A program made the translations under genes and the position numbers. The notes under the pieces were generated by a model. It saw only the letters and a list, made by a program, of their open reading frames with translations, did not search any database and was not told where the DNA came from. DNA of 56,975 bases from SG8-41 sp036555615 (GTDB lineage Bacteria; Pseudomonadota; Gammaproteobacteria; Burkholderiales; SG8-41): contig DATBKZ010000037.1 in the NCBI GenBank assembly GCA_036555615.1, positions 1-56,975 of the forward strand, in the 5' to 3' direction. This document shows positions 51,625-56,975 of the stretch, in pieces (the stretch's first letter is position 1; every line of letters begins with the position of its first letter).

Positions 51625-51861
51625 TTGGCGAAGATCATCCTGGTCGTCCTCGGCCTGCTCGCCGCCTACTGGATCCTGAAGAGCTATCGTCACCGCGTCG
51701 ACCGCAGCGGGGGCCAGTCGCCCCCCGCAAGCGAAGAGAACATGGTCCAGTGCGCGAGCTGCGGCGTCCATCTGCCGCGCAGCGAGAGCATTGCCGCGCG
51801 GGGCCGGTACTATTGCTCGCCGGAGCACGAGCGGGCGGGTGAGGCGGAGCGCCGCTCCTGA
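51625..51861 (+). CDS. PP0621-family small membrane-anchored protein
   Basis: 78 residues from TTG 51625. One N-terminal transmembrane helix (AKIILVVLGLLAAYWILKSY) is followed by a linker and a zinc-ribbon-like tail with MVQCASCGVHLPRSES and YCSPEH. This is the PP0621 family pattern, of unknown function, typically located before pilS. The stop overlaps the pilS ATG (TGATG). Confidence 0.82.
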   Translation: MAKIILVVLGLLAAYWILKSYRHRVDRSGGQSPPASEENMVQCASCGVHLPRSESIAARGRYYCSPEHERAGEAERRS

Positions 51862-53474
51862 TGAGCCAGACTGCGAACCGCGAGTACCTGCTTTGGGAGG
51901 CGCCGGGCGCGCCTTTCCCCGGGGCGCATTCCGAGCAGTTCTGGCGCTCGCTCTTCTATTTCAACGTCTACCGCCTGATCGTCGCCCTACTGCTGCTCCT
52001 GAGCGTCGCGGTCTGGGGCTCCAGCCTCTGGTTCGGCTCCCGCGACCTCGCGCTCTTCGTTGGAGCCGATTTCGCATACGTGCTTTTCAGCATCGCGTGT
52101 TTCGTGCTGATCAGCGCGCGCCGGCATTTCGACCTGCAGCTGACGCTGCAGGTGGCCGCCGACGTGGTCTTCATCGTGATCCTGATCTACGCCAGCAGCG
52201 GCATCTCCAGCGGCCTGGGGTTGCTGCTGCTGACGACACTTGCCGGCGCCGGCCTGATCAGCCGCGGCCGGCTGACGCTCTTCTTTGCCGCCCTCGCCAG
52301 CATCGGCGTGCTGCTCGAGCATACCTACGAGACGCTCACCCTCGACGCCCCCGATTCCCAGTACCTGCAGGCCGGGCTGCTGTCCGGCGCCTTTTTCGCC
52401 ATCGCGTGGCTGGCGCACGCGCTCGCCAAGTACACGGTGGCAAGCGAGCGGCTCGCCGCCAAGCGCGAGATCGACCTCGCGAACCTGGAACAGGTGAACC
52501 AGCTCGTGATCCGCGACATGCCGGACGGCGTGCTCGTGGTCGACGGGCATGGCGTGATCCGCCAGTTCAACGCGCGCGCCGAGCGCCTGCTCGGCGCCCT
52601 GCCGCCCGGTGGCAACGCGGTGCTGACCCAGTACGCGCCGGCGCTCGCGGCGCAATACGAAAAGTGGCGCAGCCGCGCCGGAGTGGACAGCGGAGCCGGC
52701 ATGCCCTATAGCAGCAGCGAGAGCGCGCGCTTCGTGCCGATCGGAGAGAATCGCGACCTCGGCGCCGTCATCTTCATAGAGGACCAGACGCGGGTGCAGG
52801 CGCAGGCGCGGCAGTTGAAGCTCGCCGCGCTGGGACGGCTGACGGCGAACATCGCGCACGAAATCAGGAACCCTCTCGGCGCGATCAGCCATGCCGCGCA
52901 GCTGCTGCGGGAGGAGCCGGGAATGGGCGAGACCGCGGGGCGGTTGATCAGCATCATCAACGAGAACAGCGGACGCCTCGATCGGGTGGTGAACGACGTG
53001 CTGCGCCTGAACCGGGGCGAGCGCGCCCATCGCGAGCGCTTAAGGCTGGCGGATTTCCTCTCGGGCTTCATCGAGCAGTTCTCCCAGATCGAGAAGATCG
53101 ACCGCAACGTGTTCCGGATCGAGCAGGCCGCGGACCCGGACGTCCTGTTCGACCGCAGCCATCTCAACCAGGTGATGTGGAACCTGTGCCGCAACGCGCT
53201 GCGCCATTGCCGCCGCGGCCCCGCGAGCATCGTGATCCGGCTGTCGCTGGAACGCTCGGGCGGTGTTGTAAGATTGGACGTGGTCGATGACGGGCCGGGT
53301 GTGACCGCAGAGGCGCGGGCGCAGTTGTTCGAGCCGTTTTTCACCACCGCCGCCGGCGGCACCGGCCTCGGCCTCTATATCGCGCGCGAGGTGTGCGAGG
53401 CCAACGGCGCAACGCTCGACTACGTTGAGACCCCGCGCGGGGCCCAGTTCAGCGTGCGGTGCATGGCCGGCTAA
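51861..53474 (+). CDS. pilS: Sensor histidine kinase PilS
   Basis: 537 residues. About six transmembrane helices (residues 30-190) are followed by a PAS domain (about 205-310), a HisKA domain with the phospho-acceptor in ANIAHEIRNPLGAISHAA, and a HATPase domain (VDDGPGV, GTGLGLYIAREV). PilS controls type IV pilin expression through PilR, encoded next. It overlaps the PP0621 gene by one base. Confidence 0.92.
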   Translation: MSQTANREYLLWEAPGAPFPGAHSEQFWRSLFYFNVYRLIVALLLLLSVAVWGSSLWFGSRDLALFVGADFAYVLFSIACFVLISARRHFDLQLTLQVAADVVFIVILIYASSGISSGLGLLLLTTLAGAGLISRGRLTLFFAALASIGVLLEHTYETLTLDAPDSQYLQAGLLSGAFFAIAWLAHALAKYTVASERLAAKREIDLANLEQVNQLVIRDMPDGVLVVDGHGVIRQFNARAERLLGALPPGGNAVLTQYAPALAAQYEKWRSRAGVDSGAGMPYSSSESARFVPIGENRDLGAVIFIEDQTRVQAQARQLKLAALGRLTANIAHEIRNPLGAISHAAQLLREEPGMGETAGRLISIINENSGRLDRVVNDVLRLNRGERAHRERLRLADFLSGFIEQFSQIEKIDRNVFRIEQAADPDVLFDRSHLNQVMWNLCRNALRHCRRGPASIVIRLSLERSGGVVRLDVVDDGPGVTAEARAQLFEPFFTTAAGGTGLGLYIAREVCEANGATLDYVETPRGAQFSVRCMAG

Positions 53475-53485
53475 CGGCAGGGAAC

Positions 53486-54871
53486 ATGAGCGCAAAATCC
53501 CAGGTTCTGGTAGTCGACGACGAGGCGGATATCCGCGAGCTGCTCGGCATGACCCTCGCGCGCATGGGGCTGGAGGCGCATTGCGCGGCGAGCACGGCGG
53601 AGGCCTGCGCGCTCCTCGCCCAGAACAGCTACGACCTGTGCCTCACCGACATGCGGCTGCCGGACGGCGACGGACTGGCGGTCGTGGACTACGTCGCCAA
53701 GCATCACCCGAGCCTGCCGGTGGCGGTGATCACCGCGCACGGCAGCACCGAGAACGCGGTGGCCGCGCTCAAGGCCGGCGCCTTCGATTATCTCGCCAAG
53801 CCGGTCTCGCTCGATCAGTTGCGCATGCTGGTGCGCTCCGCCCTGAAGCTGCCGCGCCCGGTCGCGCGGCGCGCGCAGGACGAGGACGCGGCGCCGGGAT
53901 CGCCGGGCGCCCCGCAACTGATCGGACGCTCGGAGCCCATGCAGGCCGTGCGCTCGATGATCGAGCGCCTGGCGCGCACCCAGGCGCCGATCCATATCAC
54001 CGGTGAATCCGGCAGCGGCAAGGAGCTTGCGGCGCGCCTGGTTCATCTGCGGGGCCCGCGCAGCGACGGTCCCTTCGTCCCGGTCAACTGCGGCGCGATC
54101 CCCGAGAACCTGATGGAAAGCGAGTTTTTTGGCTACCGGAAAGGCGCGTTCACCGGCGCCGCCGCCGACCGCGAGGGATTTTTCCAGGCCGCGGACGGCG
54201 GCACGCTGTTCCTCGATGAAGTCGCGGAGCTGCCGGTGGCGATGCAGGTGAAGCTGCTCCGCGCCATTCAGGAGAAGAAAGTGCGCAAGGTCGGTTCCAC
54301 CAGCGAGGAAGGCGCGGACGTTCGCATCATCAGCGCCACCCATCGCAACCTCGCTGAGGAAGTCCAGGGCGGCAAGTTCCGGCAGGACCTCTTTTACCGC
54401 TTGAACGTAATCGAGCTCCGGATGCCGGCATTGCGCGAGATGCGCGAAGACATCCCGCTGCTTGCCGAGGCCATGCTGGCGCGGCAGGCCGCGGCGGCCG
54501 ACGGCAGGGCCGTGCGCCTTTCCGCGGCTGCCCTCGAGCGGCTGTGCGAATACGATTTTCCGGGCAACGTGCGGGAGCTCGAGAACGTGCTGGAGCGCGC
54601 GCTTGCCCTCTGCGCCGGAGGCGAGATTCAGGCCGGTGACCTGCAACTGGCACCGACGCGCATGGCGCCCGCGGCCGCCGTCGAGGAGCGCTCGGGCCTG
54701 CCGCTGCAGGAGCGGCTCGATACGGTCGAGCGCAAGGCGATCCTCGACGCGCTCGAGAAAACGCACTACAACCGCACCGCGGCGGCGAAGCTGCTGGGCA
54801 TCACGTTCCGTGCGCTGCGCTATCGCATGGAGCGGCTCGGAATCGACGAAGAGCTCGACTCGAAGAGCTGA
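53486..54871 (+). CDS. pilR: Sigma54-dependent response regulator PilR
   Basis: 461 residues: a receiver domain (VLVVDDEADIRELLG, phospho-site in CLTDMRLPDGDG), an AAA+ sigma54-interaction domain with Walker A GESGSGKELAA and the GAFTGA loop, and a Fis-type helix-turn-helix (NRTAAAKLLGITFRALRYRM). ATG 53486 has a CAGGGA ribosome site and is preferred to an upstream in-frame ATG at 53459 inside pilS. Confidence 0.93.
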   Translation: MSAKSQVLVVDDEADIRELLGMTLARMGLEAHCAASTAEACALLAQNSYDLCLTDMRLPDGDGLAVVDYVAKHHPSLPVAVITAHGSTENAVAALKAGAFDYLAKPVSLDQLRMLVRSALKLPRPVARRAQDEDAAPGSPGAPQLIGRSEPMQAVRSMIERLARTQAPIHITGESGSGKELAARLVHLRGPRSDGPFVPVNCGAIPENLMESEFFGYRKGAFTGAAADREGFFQAADGGTLFLDEVAELPVAMQVKLLRAIQEKKVRKVGSTSEEGADVRIISATHRNLAEEVQGGKFRQDLFYRLNVIELRMPALREMREDIPLLAEAMLARQAAAADGRAVRLSAAALERLCEYDFPGNVRELENVLERALALCAGGEIQAGDLQLAPTRMAPAAAVEERSGLPLQERLDTVERKAILDALEKTHYNRTAAAKLLGITFRALRYRMERLGIDEELDSKS

Positions 54872-54893
54872 TCTTCATGGTGATGAGTAATGG

Positions 54894-55523
54894 ATGACGA
54901 GCGGCAGGCCTGACCGGTCACCCGCCACCCGTCACCGGGCGCGAGGTCCCGAGCGCCGCGCGGCGCGCCTGGGGCTGCGTGTCGATTCCAGGGGCCTGGT
55001 GAGAGGCGCGCGCTACATCCCTTCACCCAACTGCGACGCGCGTCCTGCCGGCCGCCCCATCAGCCTTCTCGTCATCCACCACATCAGCCTGCCGCCCGGG
55101 GAGTTCGGCGGGCCGGGCATCGCGGACTTCTTCACCAACCGGTTGAGACCCGCCGCGCATCCGTACTACGCGACGATCGCGGGCATGAAGGTATCCGCGC
55201 ACTTCCTGATCCGCCGCGACGGCGCGCTGCTCCAGTTCGTGCCGTGCGGCGGGCGGGCATGGCACGCCGGTGAATCGAGGTGGCGCGGACGCGCGCGCTG
55301 CAATGACTTCTCGATCGGGATCGAGCTGGAGGGGACGGGGGAGGCCCCGTTTACGGGCCCGCAGTACCGCCAGCTCGCCCGCCTGACGCGCGCGTTGAAG
55401 GCGCGTTACCCGATACGGGACATCGCCGGGCACAGCGATATCTCTCCCGGGCGCAAAAGCGACCCGGGGCCGCACTTCGACTGGGCGCGCTACCGCGCGC
55501 TGCTGCGTCGGATCCGGCTGTAG
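54894..55523 (+). CDS. ampD: N-acetyl-anhydromuramyl-L-alanine amidase AmpD
   Basis: 209 residues as an open frame, zinc amidase family. Zinc ligands are seen as His in LLVIHHISLPPGEF and in the late GHSDISPGRKSDPGPHFDW. The conserved protein begins near residue 28 (LRVDSRGLVRGARYIPSPNC). The ATG at 54894 lies in a repeat-like stretch and adds about 27 non-conserved Arg-rich residues; GTG 54999 is a realistic alternative start. AmpD recycles peptidoglycan fragments in the cytoplasm. Confidence 0.88.
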   Translation: MTSGRPDRSPATRHRARGPERRAARLGLRVDSRGLVRGARYIPSPNCDARPAGRPISLLVIHHISLPPGEFGGPGIADFFTNRLRPAAHPYYATIAGMKVSAHFLIRRDGALLQFVPCGGRAWHAGESRWRGRARCNDFSIGIELEGTGEAPFTGPQYRQLARLTRALKARYPIRDIAGHSDISPGRKSDPGPHFDWARYRALLRRIRL

Positions 55524-55529
55524 CCGGGC

Positions 55530-55538
55530 TTATCCACA
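55530..55538 (+). promoter_or_regulatory. DnaA box upstream of nrdA
   Basis: TTATCCACA is a perfect DnaA box, about 150 bases before the predicted nrdA promoter. DnaA is known to regulate nrd genes in Escherichia coli. One isolated box is not evidence of an origin. Confidence 0.45.
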
Positions 55539-55578
55539 AGCTTCACCCTCTGCGGAAGCCCGTATTTCCTGTCGGAGC

Positions 55579-55618
55579 GGGCTGCTGCTCATTTTCTGAG
55601 CAGATTTGCCCGATTTTT
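55579..55618 (+). terminator. Probable terminator after ampD
   Basis: CTGCTCA (55585-55591) pairs with TGAGCAG (55597-55603) around TTTTC; an outer GGGC (55579-55582) and GCCC (55608-55611) can extend the stem, and GATTTTT follows. Confidence 0.6.
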
Positions 55619-55681
55619 CATCACCTTGCCATACATTTTTCCAGTAAAAACGAGCATTTAACAAAAAATCCATGAAGTCTA

Positions 55682-55710
55682 TTGCTTTCGCAAAATCAGG
55701 CTACTAGAAT
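55682..55710 (+). promoter_or_regulatory. Promoter of nrdA
   Basis: TTGCTT (55682-55687) and TAGAAT (55705-55710) are 17 bases apart, with the start expected near 55717, about 113 bases before the ATG. Confidence 0.6.
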
Positions 55711-55729
55711 TTGTTCAAAATTCGCTATA

Positions 55730-55749
55730 AACCACAACATATTGTGGTT
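55730..55749. promoter_or_regulatory. NrdR-like palindrome downstream of the nrdA promoter
   Basis: AACCACAACATATTGTGGTT has perfect eight-base arms and resembles the NrdR box (ACAC-A-TAT-GTGT type). It lies about 14-33 bases after the predicted start, fitting repression. NrdR boxes usually occur as pairs about 31 bases apart; only a weaker palindrome (GAATTT/AAATTC, 55707-55723) lies nearby, at a different spacing. Confidence 0.6.
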
Positions 55750-55829
55750 CTAGGCGAGTTAAGTGGCTTGGGAGCGGGGGAGGTGCCCATCTCTTGGGTC
55801 AAAAAACCTAATACTCAAGGAGTTACGGC

Positions 55830-56975
55830 ATGCAGCTCGTCACTGAAAGGGGCCTCGCTACACCCGTTGCCAGTTCCGCCCTGGACGATACCTCCCCCAC
55901 GGAGGATGCCCGCTACGCGCAATACAAGGTGATCCGCCGCAACGGCTCGGTCGTGGGCTTCGAGCCCGCGAAGATCTCGATCGCGATGACCAAGGCGTTC
56001 ATCGCCGTGAACGGGGGCACGGGCGCCGCATCCGCGCGTGTGCGCGAGCAGGTGGCGAACCTCACCCAGAACGCCGTCGCGGCGCTCATGCGCCGGCAGC
56101 CATCGGGCGGCACGCTCCATATCGAGGACATCCAGGACCAGGTCGAATTGGCGCTCATGCGCGCGGGCGAGCACAACGTCGCGCGCGCCTACGTGCTCTA
56201 TCGCGAGGAGCGGGCCAAGGAGCGCGCCCGGGACCAGAAGGCGCAGGTCGAGGCGCGGCGCGCGCAGCAGGCGGCGATCAACGTGAAGGACGGCGGGCGC
56301 ATGCAGCCGCTCGACTTCGACCGCATTGCCGCGCTGGTGCGCGAGGCGTGCGAGGGACTCGGGCGCGAGGTGACCCCCGAGCCCGTGCTCGCCGCGATGC
56401 GGCGCGATCTCTACGACGGCGTGCCGATCGAGGAAGTGCGCAAGTCGCTCATCCTCGCCGCGCGCGCGCTGATCGAGCAGGACCCGGGCTACAGCTATGT
56501 CACGGCACGGCTGCTGCTGCACTCGCTGCGGCTGGAGACGCTCGGCGCGGAAGTGACGCACGCGGAGATGCGCGCGCGCTACGCAACCTACCTGCCGGAG
56601 TTCGTGCAGCAGGGGATCGAGGCGGAGCTGCTCGACCAGCGCCTCGCCCGCTTCGATCTCAAGTGCCTCGGCGCCGCGCTCGACGCAAGCCGCGACATGA
56701 AGTTCACCTATCTCGGGCTGCAGATCCTGTACGACCGCTATTTCCTGCACGTGCGCGGCCGGCGCATCGAGCTGCCGCAGATCTTCTTCATGCGGGTGGC
56801 GATGGGCCTTGCCCTGAACGAGCCCGAGGAGAGCCGCGAGGCGCGCGCGATCGAGTTCTACAACGTGCTGTCCTCGTTCGATTTCATGAGCTCGACGCCG
56901 ACGCTGTTCAATTCGGGCACGCGCCGCTCCCAGCTCGCGAGCTGTTACCTCACCACCGTCTCCGACGACCTCGAC
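55830..56975 (+). CDS. nrdA: Ribonucleoside-diphosphate reductase class I alpha subunit (5' part)
   Basis: 382 codons to the window edge with no stop. Two ATP-cone-like regions are seen: YKVIRRNGSVVGFEPAKISI and the segment from about residue 155 (PLDFDRIAALVREACEGLG). The catalytic barrel then begins (FFMRVAMGLALNEPEE, SSTPTLFNSGT, QLASCYLTTVSDD). The cysteine in ASCYL corresponds to the first redox cysteine of class I enzymes. The allosteric ATP cone implies dATP feedback control. The remainder and nrdB should follow outside the window. Confidence 0.93.
   Translation, partial: MQLVTERGLATPVASSALDDTSPTEDARYAQYKVIRRNGSVVGFEPAKISIAMTKAFIAVNGGTGAASARVREQVANLTQNAVAALMRRQPSGGTLHIEDIQDQVELALMRAGEHNVARAYVLYREERAKERARDQKAQVEARRAQQAAINVKDGGRMQPLDFDRIAALVREACEGLGREVTPEPVLAAMRRDLYDGVPIEEVRKSLILAARALIEQDPGYSYVTARLLLHSLRLETLGAEVTHAEMRARYATYLPEFVQQGIEAELLDQRLARFDLKCLGAALDASRDMKFTYLGLQILYDRYFLHVRGRRIELPQIFFMRVAMGLALNEPEESREARAIEFYNVLSSFDFMSSTPTLFNSGTRRSQLASCYLTTVSDDLD

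Larger units (their letters stand above)
55524..55829. other. 306-base region between ampD and nrdA
   Basis: No gene is seen. It carries a DnaA box, the ampD terminator, an AT-rich stretch (about 55610-55740) and the nrdA promoter with a NrdR-like palindrome. A purine-rich ribosome site (AAGGAG, 55817-55822) precedes the nrdA ATG. Confidence 0.7.

Noticed and set aside
54872..54960. Repeat-like GTGATGAGTAATGGATGACG and TCACCCGCCACCCGTCACC around the ampD start as a CRISPR or mobile element remnant
   Set aside because: There are no regular repeats and spacers and no target-site features; it looks like low-complexity intergenic sequence.
55530..55538. DnaA box as part of a replication origin
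   Set aside because: Only one perfect box is seen, with no cluster, and no dnaA or dnaN neighbour.

Overview
The window is about 57 kb of GC-rich chromosome from a sulfur-oxidising betaproteobacterium, probably a Thiobacillus, Sulfuricella or Sulfuritalea type. The evidence for this is the oxidative-type dsr gene set (dsrL between dsrK and dsrJ, then dsrN and dsrR) together with typical betaproteobacterial housekeeping blocks: pepA-holC-valS beside lptFG, ECF sigma-DUF3619-DUF3106-RDD, ilvIHC-psd-pssA-leuA, rplU-rpmA-obg-proB with divergent ispB, and pilSR-ampD. The genus is inference. No phage, insertion sequence or CRISPR array was seen.

Positions 1-18.5 kb form a sulfur-metabolism region. 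It opens inside dsrM and continues dsrK-L-J-O-P-N, a DsrC-family gene and dsrR, mostly with overlapping start and stop codons. These encode the membrane and electron-transfer part of reverse dissimilatory sulfite reduction (dsrAB, dsrEFH and the main dsrC should lie upstream). A soluble NarX-like kinase and NarL-type regulator follow. A divergent pair comes next: a reductase with an HTH/coiled-coil N-terminus, and cysG, which would supply siroheme for DsrAB. cysG is followed by a Rieske ferredoxin and a TrpD2-like protein. An ArsR repressor with the cysteine spacing of persulfide sensors, an FNR-type box, and a tusA-dsrE2-fadL operon close the region, then a FecR-domain protein.

Positions 18.5-29.4 kb carry an MFS transporter, valS (in one frame with an upstream coiled-coil ORF), holC and pepA on the minus strand; lptF and lptG on the plus strand; then RDD, DUF3106, DUF3619 and an ECF sigma factor on the minus strand. 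The sigma factor has no ATG, GTG or TTG at its expected start and seems to begin at CTG.

Positions 29.4-42.3 kb hold branched-chain amino acid synthesis interleaved with phospholipid synthesis (ilvI, ilvH, ilvC, psd, pssA, a leucine-rich leader peptide, leuA), then DUF2905, wrbA, yihY, a lytic transglycosylase, proS, a spermidine-synthase-like gene and rppH. Positions 42.3-45.2 kb hold a rubrerythrin-FeS protein-DUF3501 module behind a well-defined control region (FNR box, sigma70 promoter, perfect palindrome).

Positions 45.3-57 kb hold cfa, a CNP1-like exported protein (second apparent CTG start), proB, obg, rpmA, rplU, ispB, tRNA-Pro(CGG), a PP0621-like small protein, pilS, pilR, ampD and the 5' part of nrdA with a promoter, a NrdR-like palindrome and a DnaA box. 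The most promising little-described elements are the HTH-ferredoxin reductase fusion, the tusA-dsrE2-fadL operon under a likely persulfide-sensing repressor, the DsrC paralogue lacking its C-terminal cysteine, and the rubrerythrin-FeS-DUF3501 module.
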